64,000 bases of DNA from Tritrichomonas musculus (Eukaryota; Parabasalia; Tritrichomonadida; Tritrichomonadidae), in contig JAPFFF010000066.1 of the NCBI GenBank assembly GCA_039105265.1, forward strand, positions 620,001-684,000, given 5' to 3'. The position numbers and the translations under genes were made by a program. Below, one piece after another: positions 41,656-53,149 of the stretch (positions within the stretch are counted from its first letter, which is position 1; every line of letters starts with the position of its first letter). Below the pieces are notes generated by a model. The model did no database searches. It worked only from the letters and a program-made list of their open reading frames with translations, and was not told the DNA's origin.

Positions 41656-42260
41656 ATATTTCTATTTTTCAAATTTTTATTATTACTATTTTTATTACAA
41701 GAATAAATGAAAAAAGATAATTACTATGATATTTTTGATTTATTCAAAATATTTATATAGAAGCAAATATAAATTCTAAAATATAGCTTAAAATGTTTTG
41801 TATATAAATGTGAATTTTTTAATAATAAATCTTATCTAAAATAGAAAATATGTTAATATTTTTTTCAATATTTGCTTATTATTTCAAAAAATTTATTTAT
41901 ATTTGTTTATTCATCATTATTTTCATGTTTTGATATGTAAATAATATTTTGCATTCTATTACATTGATTATATTATAAAGAATTACTTTAACTTTAATTT
42001 AATAAAATTTTTTGTTTGTAAAATGGACAAAAAAATAAAAATTTCACTATTAATTTCAAAGCAGGCATACTTTTTAATTATTAAAATTGATTAATTTTTT
42101 CTTCCGGAAATTATTTATTGTAATACAATTATATCATGAGTTATTACTACTTAAAGATAAAGAAAAAAGCGCTCACAATTGAATCACCACTCAGTATTAG
42201 ATCACCATCTGTATAAATATTTAAAAAAAAACTTAATAAAAATTCCAACGACATACTATT
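41656..42260. other. Gene-free AT-rich DNA
   Basis: About 600 bases without supported features. Confidence 0.5.
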
Positions 42261-42419
42261 TTGCCAGAAAGTGAAAAATACGTTGAAGGCGATATAATAA
42301 AATGCCAAATATGTTCTGCAAGCAATGGATCTTTTATTAAAAAAATTATTGAAACAAATAAAGTATACTTTTTTGTTTATATTTCTACTATTTTAATAAA
42401 ATGTATATTATATTGCTGA
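42261..42419 (+). pseudogene. Coding-like relic upstream of the flavoprotein gene
   Basis: A 52-codon frame reads LPESEKYVEGDIIKCQICSA, then SNGSFIKKIIETNKV, then a hydrophobic tail and a stop. The CQIC pair and balanced composition look like real protein. No ATG opens it. It may be the remnant of a gene displaced or interrupted near the flavoprotein gene. Confidence 0.25.
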
Positions 42420-42707
42420 TAATTCATTTTTTATAAAAACTTTCAATTTATGGCATAAATAATTCTTAAAAACATTCAATTGGCTAACAAAACAGTTATA
42501 AATATCTTGATAAAATTATATAATAAATTTATTATAAACAAAAGAATGAATATATATATATATACAAATATTTATTTATAAACGATTAAAGCATTATTAA
42601 AATCATTAATTGTAAAATATTCAACATAATTAAAGAAATTTATTTTGTATATTTTACAAATTATATTTTCAATTAGAAATTGGTTAACTAAAGAACTAAT
42701 TGGTAAA

Positions 42708-43817
42708 ATGAGCATACTCTTCACTAGTATTAAAATTAATGGCCTCACAATCCCAAATCGCTTTTTTCGTTCCGCTACTTTCGAGGCTCTTTCAAATTCG
42801 CAAGGTGATTGTACAAAAGAAATAATTGATTTGTATAAACAATATAAAAGTGTTGGTTTAATTATGTCTAGTTGTACACAGGTTGATGATAGAGCTAAAC
42901 ACCACCCAACTATGCTTTCTCTTTCACCTAATACATCAATTCTATCTCCGAATAATTATAATAACAATCATTTACAAACATTTTCCAATCTCGCTGATGA
43001 AATACACAAAATGGGACTTTGTTTTGGCGTTCAACTTACGCATTCAGGTCTCGCCTCCAAGAAATATCTAATTAATAATCAAGACCCAGAAGGTCCAGAC
43101 ACGATGTCAACATCCGACATTGATCGAGTTATTGACAGTTTTGCAAATTCAGCATATTTGGCTTACAAATACGGTGCCGATGCTGTTCAGATTCATTGTG
43201 CAGGAAATTATTTACTCGGAACTTTCCTTTCCAGCGTTTCGAACCACAGAACAGACGCCTTTGGAGGTAATATCAACAACCGTTGTGAAATTATGAAGCG
43301 AACTATTCAAAAAGTCCGCGCAAAAGTTCCACCAAGTTTTCCCTTGCTCATAAAAATAAACGGTCAATCAGAAACCGCCTTTATTTCACCCGAGGAGCAA
43401 CAAGCGATCGCCAAAGTTGCAGAAAATGCGGGAATTGACGCAGTCGAAGTTGCAGTTTCCATGCCAAAAAAGCAGAGTAGAAAATGCGATTTTTCTGCTT
43501 TTTCTTCTTTTGGTGTAAGAACCGTCAAAACCGTTTTAACTGCCAAATATGATTATACTGCAGTTGCCCTCGTTAAGAATGCCGTATCTGTCCCAGTCAT
43601 CTCAACAGGGGGACACCTCGAAGTGAAAAAAATGGAGAACTTTGTGAGCGGCGGTTTGTGCGACATGATCGGTCTTTCGAGGCCCCTCATCAAGACACCC
43701 AACCTTGTTGAACTTTTCGAATTCAATGAGACAAACAAGTCAACATGCGTAAACTGTAACGGATGCCTCGCTCACACAAGTTTCAGAGAGAAACCGCTGG
43801 AATGCGTGAATAATTAA
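42708..43817 (+). CDS. Old Yellow Enzyme-family NADH:flavin oxidoreductase with 4Fe-4S-type cysteines
   Basis: A 369-residue FMN-binding TIM-barrel oxidoreductase. I start at ATG 42708; the upstream in-frame TTG at 42645 adds an AT-coded tail with no family match. Family motifs in order: KINGLTIPNRFFRSAT (8-23), VQLTHSG (108-114), DAVQIHCAGNYLLGTFLS (158-175), RTDAFGG (181-187), a phosphate-binding STGGH (299-303) and the IGLSRPLI barrel end (321-328). The second His of the usual HxxH substrate pair is Gly166. The C-terminus carries cysteines 347, 350, 353 and 366 (C-x2-C-x2-C-x12-C), the spacing recalled for the 4Fe-4S cluster of trimethylamine dehydrogenase. The NAD/FAD domains that follow in that subfamily are absent. 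Likely reduces enones or dienoyl substrates; transfer from an anaerobic bacterium is plausible. Stop lies in TAAA. Confidence 0.88.
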   Translation: MSILFTSIKINGLTIPNRFFRSATFEALSNSQGDCTKEIIDLYKQYKSVGLIMSSCTQVDDRAKHHPTMLSLSPNTSILSPNNYNNNHLQTFSNLADEIHKMGLCFGVQLTHSGLASKKYLINNQDPEGPDTMSTSDIDRVIDSFANSAYLAYKYGADAVQIHCAGNYLLGTFLSSVSNHRTDAFGGNINNRCEIMKRTIQKVRAKVPPSFPLLIKINGQSETAFISPEEQQAIAKVAENAGIDAVEVAVSMPKKQSRKCDFSAFSSFGVRTVKTVLTAKYDYTAVALVKNAVSVPVISTGGHLEVKKMENFVSGGLCDMIGLSRPLIKTPNLVELFEFNETNKSTCVNCNGCLAHTSFREKPLECVNN

Positions 43818-46552
43818 AAATTTAAGTTTTATATATATATACTTTTGCAGATTATAAAGCTGAGTTTATATATATATATGCTAATTATTATTAAGTATCT
43901 GATATAATATTTAATAAATTCTGAATAAAGTGAGATCACTAATCACGCCTTAAAAAAGTTATAATTTATTATGTAACAATCAATTAATATATTTTATGAT
44001 ATTACAAATAATATACAATATATATTTAATATTATACAGGTTGCGACAATCAAAAAATGACAGTTCTCAATTTCTTTGAAATTTTTTGAAATAAAAAAAA
44101 GACTTTGTTAGAAGACGCTAATCAAAAAAATGCAAATTCAAAGAATACAAAAACAAAAATAATTAATGAACATTAAAAAGATTTGTTATTTAAAAATAAT
44201 TGTTTTAGGGCTTAAAAAATGAATAAATTCTTATATCTAATCAAATATACCCAAAAAAATTATAATTATTCTTTAATATTTATTTTTTACTAGAGAGTTT
44301 TCTGTAGGCTTAATATATGGTTTCTAAGTTTATTTATTTATATTTTTTGATTCAAATATAATATATAGTATCACTTAAGTTAAGTGACTTAACTCTTTCA
44401 ATTTTAATTGAGTATAGAAAAAATAATTTGTTTGATTAGTTTACTTAATTAAATAATTTATTCTGAATATTGAGAATTAAACAGTTAATTATTGAAATAT
44501 AATATCTATTAAAAAAGTAAGACAATTATACACAAAAAATTGCTAAAAATAAATAAAGAAAAAACATGAATATGTGGGACATATTTAAATTTAAAAATTT
44601 TCTATTTTTTCAATTAAACAAAATAATCTAAGAATTCTTTTTTTTATTTATTCAATTTTGTTTTTGTATTACTAAATAAAATGATAAAATATTATTATTC
44701 ATATTTTCAAAAAATAAATATACAGTATAATAATATTTCATTTGTCCATTAAAAAAAACAAACTAGTTTCCACGCACATGGCTTCCTATGTTAAATATTG
44801 AAATTAAATAAGGTAATGGATTTATGCATACGCCACTTTTTCAGGAGGAGCTATTAATTATCTAAATGCATAGAAAAGTTGAATCTCAAAATATTAAATA
44901 AACTATTGAAAAAGTTCACATAAATTATAATCATAAATAGGGTTTTTCCTTCTCAGAAAAAATAATTTGTAAATCATTCAATTTTTATTATTTATTTTTT
45001 ATGTATTTCCATTTCTACATTGCGAAAATATTATTATATATTTTTAATAACGTAAAAAATCGAATTTAAAAACAAAAAATAAATTAATATATGTCAATAT
45101 TGGATTAAATAAATCAATATTAAAAAATAACAAAATTTTCATTATAACTCTACAAAAACTACTGAATAATAATCATTAATTATTTATATTAATATAACAT
45201 GATTATAAACAAAATAAAATGTAGATATAAAAAAATTATTAAATTTTTTTTTATGATGAGAAAAAATAAATATCAGATTATCAGTAAATATTGAAATTAA
45301 ATAATATGCAATGGTTGATTTTTTTTACTGGCAAAAATCTGCAAAAATCCCGATTCGTATCAAAAAATTGAAAAGAAATTGAGATGGGGATTCATTTTTC
45401 TGATCATAACAAAATAATTGATTGAAAAATTCAAATAAATAATCTATTTATTGAATAAAAAAATAAAATAATTTTATATCATTATTCTAATGTCAATTCG
45501 AACAAAGCATTAATTTTTTGGAGAAAAATGCATTTCCAAATGTCAGAGAATTAATAGAGAATTTAGATAACGATAATCAAATTCCAAATAATGATTAGTA
45601 TCTTCATCATCATAATTATTGAAATATAAAAATAATTCAAAATTTTATTATTTAGAATTTAATAATTTATCTGTTTAACAGTTTTTTATTGGTTTAATAT
45701 TTGCAAAATAAACAAATAAATCAAAACTATTGCAAATAATTTAAGGTTTTAATGGTAGGCAGATGAAATTAAATATATAACTATACTTATACTCTTGAGC
45801 ATAATCAAGTGTAAGAACTTGTTTTTTGCAATTTCTTTCACGTACATTAATATGCAAATTATAGAATTCTTCTCAAAAAATTGAAACAAAATTGAAAGGG
45901 GATTCAATTTTCAAGGCTAACGTAAATTTATGCAAAACCTTAATCATAAAATACCAAATTGATTATTTAAAAATTTCTTGTGAATAAAAAAATGTTTTAT
46001 ATATAACATATTAATTTTCATTTAAATCACAAAATTATATTATAATAAATTAACGCGCGTCAAATCATAAAAGCAAATATAAGAAAAACAATCCCACAAA
46101 ATAGCAAAAATATGATTAAATCATAAAAATATTTTTATAAAAAAAGATCAAATAAAAATACAAAATATATTTAATATTTATATAATGTATGCAATTCAAC
46201 AAGATCATAATTTTCATAAATTAATCCAAAAAAACTTGATATAATAATAAATTTTTAATTTTGATAAAATACAAAATTTATCGATTAAAATCTTTTAAAA
46301 ATCATTTATTATTTATATTGATGATTGTTTTATCTAACTTTTAATTTTAACTTAAATTTGACTTGCAGATAAAATAAAATTGCATCTCTATTTTTTTATA
46401 TTCAGTTATTTGATTTAATAAAAATTATATAAATTTTGAGTTTAGATAAAAGATATGTTAAAATGATACGTAAATTAAAATGTGATGTAAAAAAAGATTA
46501 AGAAAAATAGAATATATTCAAAAAGTGGATATTCCTATTTTGCAAAACTTAA

Positions 46553-46655
46553 AAAATTTAGTAAATTTTTTGAATACAATACGTTATTTGCATCAAAATT
46601 TGAATTTATTTTAATCGTTTTGTATTAAAAAGTGGATTTTCCTATTTTGCAATAT
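46553..46655 (+). repeat. Dispersed repeat ending in AAAAAGTGGATTTT, copy 1
   Basis: About 95 bases, including ATACAATACGTTATTTGCAT and AATTTGAATTTATTTTAATC, recur at 60843-60935 in inverse orientation with scattered mismatches. AAAAAGTGGATTTTCC occurs twice here and again at 61017-61035 beside the second copy. Confidence 0.65.
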
Positions 46656-47196
46656 GTAATGCAGCTTAAAAATCACGTATTTTTATTTTTCATATTTTTT
46701 TTATGGTTAAAAAACAAATAATTTAACATTATGATGATTATCAAGCTTTTTATGTAATAACTTTAAAAGGAACAATCAAAATATAATAAAAGTAACATAT
46801 TTGAAAATCCTTTATTATTCCATATTTATATTTCCAAAAATTATTATTTTTTAAACCAATTTATATAAATTTATATCAAATATTATACATTAATATTGAA
46901 AGGTGTGAATAAATTAATATTTTTTTCATGAGTTCAAAGCAGAATTCATGTAAATTATAAATTTAATTAATATTTTATAAGTATATAAAGAAATTAAATA
47001 TTTTACCAAATAAAGCGAATATTAAAAATGTTATGAACATGATAAATTATATAAATGGTGTTTAAAATGTTTTAATTATTGCCCTGCAACTTTATTTCAC
47101 GTAGAAAAATGATTCAAATTTCTTCAATGGATTTACAGGTATACCTAAATATTATGTATATTAAAATTTAATATTTGCATAAGATATATAAATAGG

Positions 47197-47226
47197 GAGG
47201 CATTGGGTGGGTCACCCAATATCCTC
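47197..47226. other. Hairpin GAGG-ATTGGGTG...CACCCAAT-CCTC
   Basis: A perfect 8-bp stem ATTGGGTG/CACCCAAT with loop GGT is extended by GAGG/CCTC across a small bulge. It is the most GC-rich spot for kilobases. Possible RNA fold, element end or protein site. Confidence 0.5.
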
Positions 47227-47689
47227 TCAATTTTTTCAATTAATGCCGATCAAAAAGGTCAAATATTTCTTTAAGTTTGCGAAAAATGTTGACAAGCTGG
47301 GGAGGTGATAGAGAGATAAGAATTAAAAATTTTAAAATATTGATCGTTGTGGTCAATTTTTTTATCTAAAATAAAACAGGTAAAAAAATTTATTTAAAAA
47401 AAAAAAACTGTCCTGATTTTTTGACCCGAAATTATATATGTGATTAAATACACTTTAAATATTAAAAATATGTTTTTTATTGTCAAATTCATCTTTTCAT
47501 GCCCGAAAAAGTGATGTTATATTCCTCAGAAAAAGTTAAAAATTTAAGATTTACTAAGTTTAATAGCATTTATCTTATTTAATGCCAGATTATAAATATA
47601 AATTGATTTTATTTATTATGAAAAAAATTTGAATATATTAAGATAAATATGTTTTATATTTTTAATTATAATTTGGTAGTTTTAAATCT

Positions 47690-48148
47690 CACCTCTACCT
47701 ATATAATTAAAACTATTATTATTTTATAATAAATTATATTTATTATTATTTTATACAAATTATAATAATTATATACATGCTTTGTTTCATCTGTTTATAG
47801 TAAATTAATTAAGATAAAAATAAATTACTAGATTTTTAAGGAATCTTATTAACTTTTTAAAAACTTCATTTGAATACATTTTTTTCATATATGTTGTTTA
47901 AGCATATTATCTTTATAATATAACATGTATTATTCATTCTTTTTCTAAGTGCTGAATAGCAATTAAAATCAATGACTTTAAATTGATAAAATAAGCAATT
48001 TTCAAATATTCACATCATTTTTTCATTCAAAAAAGTAGCTTAATTTTTTTTTTTTTTATTCAACAGATTTATTGAAGAAATAAAAATAATATAATTTGAT
48101 TGTATGCCATATCAAAAATATTATATATCAAAATAAGAGGTAGAGGTG
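47690..48148. mobile_element. Small inverted-repeat element, CACCTCTACCT ends
   Basis: CACCTCTACCT at 47690-47700 pairs exactly with AGGTAGAGGTG at 48138-48148, enclosing 459 bp of noncoding A+T-rich DNA. The flanks do not give a clear target duplication. An 11-bp match could arise by chance, but the GC content of the ends makes it notable. Confidence 0.4.
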
Positions 48149-48320
48149 AATAATCATTATTCTTTCTAATCAAATTTTGATGACAAAAAATAAAAATTTG
48201 TATTTTTTGAAATGTTGAATGCTTTTTATGTTTAAATAAATGCTATTTTTTATGATTTGCAATATGAAAAAATTATATATTAGATAATATTCATTGATTT
48301 CATATTTGTGGAAAATTATC

Positions 48321-49597
48321 GAAATATTATTAAAGACCTCCGATAAATCTGTCAACGACAGAAAAACCTGTCAACGACAAAATAATTTTATATTAAAAGT
48401 GGATTAAATAATTAAAATCAAAGGCTCATATTTACATATATAAATATACTAATGATGCACTTTATTGTATATGCATTTTCATTTGATAATTTTTTTTACA
48501 AATAATTATTTCGCATATTTCTAAATCTTGTTGACACGTTTGCTTATAAAAAAAAAAATATAATAAATATCATTTATTTTGTTTAATTAATTAAAATACT
48601 AAAAGATAATATCAGATATATTTTTTTTAATTTTTTTTATTAATCCTATTCCACAAAAAATTAAAAACAAATCTTTTATAAATAAAAAGTTATATGATCT
48701 CAACTTTTTGTGAGAGTGAAGTGGTCCCATTATTTTTTATTTATTATTGGAGTCGTATATTTCTTGGAATCTAGGCTTAATTTTGAGCAGTTCTTAAGCC
48801 TATGACGATAAGCTTCCATTCAAATGATCAACAACTACGAATTTTCTCAGGTTTATCTTAATTCCAAATTTTAAATCTTCCATTTCTTTTCAATTTGGCT
48901 AATCATTGACAAACTTCGCATAAATTGCACCCCTTTTGTTCGTAAAGTGCCTTATTTTTTGTTCTCCTACAAGAATAATTTTCAAATTACATATGGAAAT
49001 GTTTTAAAAGGCAACGATTTACACAATAGCGCATAAATGCAATTGTTTTCTTTTAGTCTGCTCACAAAAATACTTCGTTTATGATTAGTTTGTTATTTTT
49101 ATAATTCAATAAACAAATTCCTTATATAATTGTCTTTTATAAAAATGTTTTTATTTCTTTTAAACTTTCCTTTCTATTAATCATCATTCAAGGAAAATCA
49201 AGATATGAAGGATCTATTGGATTTCATTTTGAACAGTATTCATATAATTTCTGTAGACAAATTATATTTAAACCTTCTCATACCTAATTATTTTATTTAA
49301 TATTAATTTTAAATAATAAATAACTTTTAATTATCTTTTTTTAACTGTTATTTATCAAGATATTCTTAAATATATTTGTTTTTTAAATATTCCAGGAAAT
49401 AATCTATTTTTATCTTGAAATTTAAAGAATATTTCTATAAATTTAAAACTTTATTTGATTAAACATGATATATAAATAATAAATATTTTTATAACTATTT
49501 TAAATCTCTTTAACTTAATGAAAAAATAAAGCTTTTATCGTCGTTGACAGGTTTTTCGGTGGTTGACAGATTTATCGGCGGTCTTTATTATTATTTC
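48321..49597. mobile_element. Inverted-repeat element E, CTGTCAACGAC ends
   Basis: Arms 48321-48378 and 49540-49597 are complementary at about 85-90%. Both contain the phrases GATAAATCTGTCAAC and AAAAACCTGTCAACGAC, so CTGTCAAC occurs twice per arm. The 1277-bp element encodes nothing recognisable; the frame at 49544-49732 runs through the arm. Target duplication not resolved. Confidence 0.72.
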
Positions 49598-50651
49598 AAA
49601 AAAGTTCACCAGATCGGGACATATAAAAGATATTTTAATTTTTTTAAAAAAGTACTAATAGAATATTCACAAGCGAATGTTTTATATTGTTTCATTTATT
49701 CTTTAAAAACTTTCTTTTTAAAAAATTTATGATCTTTAAAAATATTTTTTTCGGTCATGTTAGGTCAAAAAAATGATCGGCATAGGTGATTAAAAAAACA
49801 AAGCATTGTCAATTTTTACTTAATTTATGTGTATTCAGCTTCTCATGAGAAAATTCCAACCATTTGCTTTTTGATTAAATTTAAGACTACTCCTTTAATA
49901 TGTTAAGATTTTTATAAAATATGCATGAAATGTTGCTTTATTCCGAAATTATAAAAATATAAAAATATAGGAAAAATAGAGTCATTTGAAAAAGTAGTGT
50001 AGGCATAAGCCATTCCCCAATTTAACATGATTTATTATAAATATGACAGTATTTTCTATGTTACTGAAATAGAAACATTTCAGTAAGATATTTATTTATT
50101 ATAATTTAAATATAAGTACAAATAAAATTAAAAAGTTACCAAAGAGAAATAATGATATTATTTTGTGATAATCAACAAATTATTTTTTTAAAAAAAATAC
50201 GTTATCTTATGTTTTTCACATATGAAAATCTGACATGCTACCGTTTTATAGTTTTGTTTTTTTGAATGATGTTAAAATGATTGAATTTTTATATCATTTT
50301 TATTTTTCTGATTTTTATGATAAAAACGATAATATTTGATATATTATTTATGATTTATATCAACTAATATATGTATGAAATTATTACCATATAAAACTAT
50401 TAAATTTATTGAAATATTGCTGTTTTAAATATTTCATTGCTCGCAATTTTTAATTGAAATTAATGGATATTTTTAATCAAAAATTTTTATTCATTTCAAA
50501 TGTTTAACAATCCTATATCTCAATGAATAATATCTTTTTTAATAAATGGCGAGTTAATACATTGTAAAATGATGATTTTATAATAAAAAAATTTTTTATG
50601 AAAAAAAAAAACTAGAATAATAATTACTTGAATTTGTTTTAATTTAAGAAC
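49598..50651. other. Gene-free AT-rich DNA
   Basis: About 1 kb with no supported feature apart from the weak inverse match near 49985-50020. Confidence 0.5.
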
Positions 50652-50975
50652 TCAAAGAGAACATCCATTTGATAATTTAACTTCCACATTTTTAGTGATA
50701 AAGGGCCAAAGTACATCAAAATTATTATCATACCATTGAATTAGCATTCCTTTTTGTCTTTTGTTTTCTCGTGATAAAGGAATTGTAAAATGATAGGAAA
50801 GAATTTCTGCTAAACTGAGGAGTTCATCATGATTTACTTTTGGACCAAATTTGGATGTTAGTGCAACCCAAGCTTTGCTACTTTTATAATCGTTTTCTAT
50901 AATATTTTTAGGATTCAAATCATCATTATGTTTAATATGATGTGACTTCACCTTTCTTTCGTGATTATGTTTCAT
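50652..50975 (-). CDS. Small basic protein, possibly DNA-binding
   Basis: A 107-residue protein starting at ATG 50975, with a candidate initiator (CATCACA) a few bases upstream. The N-terminus is His/Lys-rich (MKHNHERKVKSHHIKHND). The rest forms a compact helical-looking domain: SKAWVALTSKFG, ELLSLAEILSYHFTIPLSRE, NKRQKGMLIQWYDNNFDVLW, then a short strand-like end. The basic NKRQK before an aromatic WYDNNF helix recalls small trichomonad DNA-binding or initiator-binding domains, but I cannot name the family and treat that as a guess. Composition is clearly coding compared with its flanks. It lies about 740 bases downstream-facing from the GT61-like gene's 3' end, separated by a repeat arm. 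Confidence 0.6.
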   Translation of the reverse strand: MKHNHERKVKSHHIKHNDDLNPKNIIENDYKSSKAWVALTSKFGPKVNHDELLSLAEILSYHFTIPLSRENKRQKGMLIQWYDNNFDVLWPFITKNVEVKLSNGCSL

Positions 50976-51561
50976 TGTGATGTTAAAAATTTAATTTTTT
51001 TCAATTCAAAAAGTTATTATATGGTCTTAAGGAAAACTCTACCAAATACTTATATAAAAGAGTTAGAATCATATTATTATATATAAACATAGATAAAATC
51101 TTCATTTGATTAAATTATTATTGCTATTTAAATAATATTTATTTTTTATTTAGATATTTATATTTGAATAAAAATTTTTTAAAAAAGAAAAAGTTGGTAA
51201 TTGAACTTTTTCAATGAATAAACTATTCAAAAATTAAGAAAAATTTGCCTTTTTTTTTTTAAAAAAAAAAAAAAATCTCATAAATATTGAATCACTATTT
51301 TTATTTCTATTTCTATTTTATAGTATCTTGTTAATTCCAAATGTCAGTTTTTTTTGACCTTATAACCGATTATGATCATTATTTTGACCATATGAAACAT
51401 TAAATCAAAATGTTCATTTACAAAGATATTTAATAAAATAAAAAAAAGTAACAATTCGTAGGGAGAGAAGGGTAAATATAAAGCCTACTCTTCCAAATCT
51501 TCGAAAAGCATACCTGTTTTTGAGAAAAAACTATTCTAAGATGAATTTTTTTCAATATTTA
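50976..51561. other. AT-rich spacer
   Basis: About 590 bases with no gene; possible promoter of the small basic protein at its left edge. Confidence 0.5.
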
Positions 51562-51645
51562 TTAATTATAATTAATATTCTATTTTATAAAAATATGCAA
51601 TCTATCTAATGATGCCAAAGTTAAAAATATTCATTGGTGGCCCAC

Positions 51646-51696
<51 letters not shown>

Positions 51697-51716
51697 AACT
51701 TGTAAAAGATATCTTC

Positions 51717-52841
51717 TTATTTATTTAGCGATTTTTTAATTATTTTTGTAATATCATTTATAATTTGTCGTGATATATTAAATTTTGTTATTGAAAACAA
51801 ATAAACATTGAGACCAAAAGCACTGGCTAATAACGCATTTCGAGATATTATTCTTGAAAATTGTATTTCAATAAAAACCGCTTTTTCTTTCATAAAAGGA
51901 GCTAAAATCATTAATTCACTTGTAAAACTAAGTGCAATTTTGGCATTAACAAACATTGAAATATAAGAGGAAAAACTTGAATTATCGATTAAAGATATTT
52001 CTTGAAGTTGATTTTCTAAAGAATTATTAATTTCATTTATCAATAAATTTTTCCCAAGAATTCTTTTATCACCACTTGAAGAATAAATCACTGAACTGCT
52101 CTCAGATGATTTAAGCATGGATTTTATTTTTTTCACAAAATTTAACATAGGAAAATAAGCAACGTTATATGGATCTGGAAAATCAAACATATAGACATTT
52201 TCAACGAAAACTATTTTTGATTCATTTATTTTCATATAATTCAGACTAGTTAAATTCAATATATCTTCGAAATATTGAAATTCATTTGCGAAAAGAATAG
52301 GATATTGATTGAAAAAAGTGTCATTTAAACCAAAAAATAAGGAATATATGTTCATAATGTAAAAAAAAGAAGGAAGTTTTTGTGAATAGGGCAAAAAAAA
52401 AGCATTTTTATAGCGACTAAAGTTTTCTGAATAAATATGTTTAAAATTAGAAATATCAAACCAATGATGATGATTTGGTGATCGGATACTGGTATAATAA
52501 AAATTTTTAATTGGATCTAATATACAAAAATGGCAATGAATCAATGAAATATTGTAAATAACTGAATTAGAATATGTATCTAAAGAATAATTGCTGGGAA
52601 TTCCATTATATATAATTGGAAGTTGGGTTAAATTATTATTATTTTTTGATATTGTTTTCCTATATTGTAAATATCCATAGTTCACCGTATTGCTTGATGT
52701 ATTTGAAATTGAAGGGTAAGATATTTGATATATTTTATTAAAAAATATATTTTGAACTAAAGAATTAAATTTGCCTATTGGCACAAGTAGTAACAAGATT
52801 AGGAAAATGAATTGATTGATGCTAATAGGCTTAAAAATCAT
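51717..52841 (-). CDS. GT61-like glycosyltransferase, type II membrane protein
   Basis: A 374-residue protein with a single N-terminal signal-anchor (NQFIFLILLLLVPIGKF, residues 9-25), so the catalytic domain would face the Golgi lumen. The C-terminal half follows the GT61/DUF563 plan: a YSSSGDKRILGKNLLINEIN segment matching the family's R-x-R...NE strand-helix, a gap, then SFSSYISMFVNAKIALSF and an EIQFSR strand where the family has its nucleotide-sugar loop. The canonical GxHG of that loop reads SFTSE here, so activity or donor use may differ. GT61 enzymes transfer xylose, arabinose or GlcNAc to glycans. Several N-glycosylation sequons occur. The gene's stop lies about 70 bases from the left repeat arm. 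Confidence 0.65.
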   Translation of the reverse strand: MIFKPISINQFIFLILLLLVPIGKFNSLVQNIFFNKIYQISYPSISNTSSNTVNYGYLQYRKTISKNNNNLTQLPIIYNGIPSNYSLDTYSNSVIYNISLIHCHFCILDPIKNFYYTSIRSPNHHHWFDISNFKHIYSENFSRYKNAFFLPYSQKLPSFFYIMNIYSLFFGLNDTFFNQYPILFANEFQYFEDILNLTSLNYMKINESKIVFVENVYMFDFPDPYNVAYFPMLNFVKKIKSMLKSSESSSVIYSSSGDKRILGKNLLINEINNSLENQLQEISLIDNSSFSSYISMFVNAKIALSFTSELMILAPFMKEKAVFIEIQFSRIISRNALLASAFGLNVYLFSITKFNISRQIINDITKIIKKSLNK

Positions 52842-53115
52842 ATAAACACTATAATATATAGTTAGAGATGATTTGAACCGTTTTGAAAAATATTTTTCAT
52901 ATTAAATCAATTTAATTGATGCTTCAAAAAAATGATATCACAATAAAGAAAAATAAAAAAACATAGCATTAAAAAATAATTTAAATAGGTTTATAATGCA
53001 GTTTTATCGTTATCAAATCTCTGAAATAATACTTTGAATAAAAGAATAATTTTAAATTGAGGAGAAAATTGAAAGACTATTATTTTTGAATAAAAGTCAA
53101 TTTTAAATTTCTCCC

Positions 53116-53149
<34 letters not shown>

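Larger units (their letters stand above)
43818..47689. other. Gene-free AT-rich DNA, 3.9 kb
   Basis: No gene supported. Items seen: an odd palindrome TCACTTAA-G-TTAAGTGA near 44370, and a phrase near 44811-44845 that partly matches 49985-50020 in inverse orientation (GAAAAAGTGGCGTATGCATA). Two direct copies of AAAAAGTGGATTTTCCTATT lie near 46520 and 46627, and a hairpin at 47197-47226. The stretch 46553-46655 matches 60843-60935 inversely. Confidence 0.55.

Noticed and set aside
42645-42707. Upstream extension of the flavoprotein from a TTG
   Set aside because: The added residues have no family match and start at a non-ATG codon.
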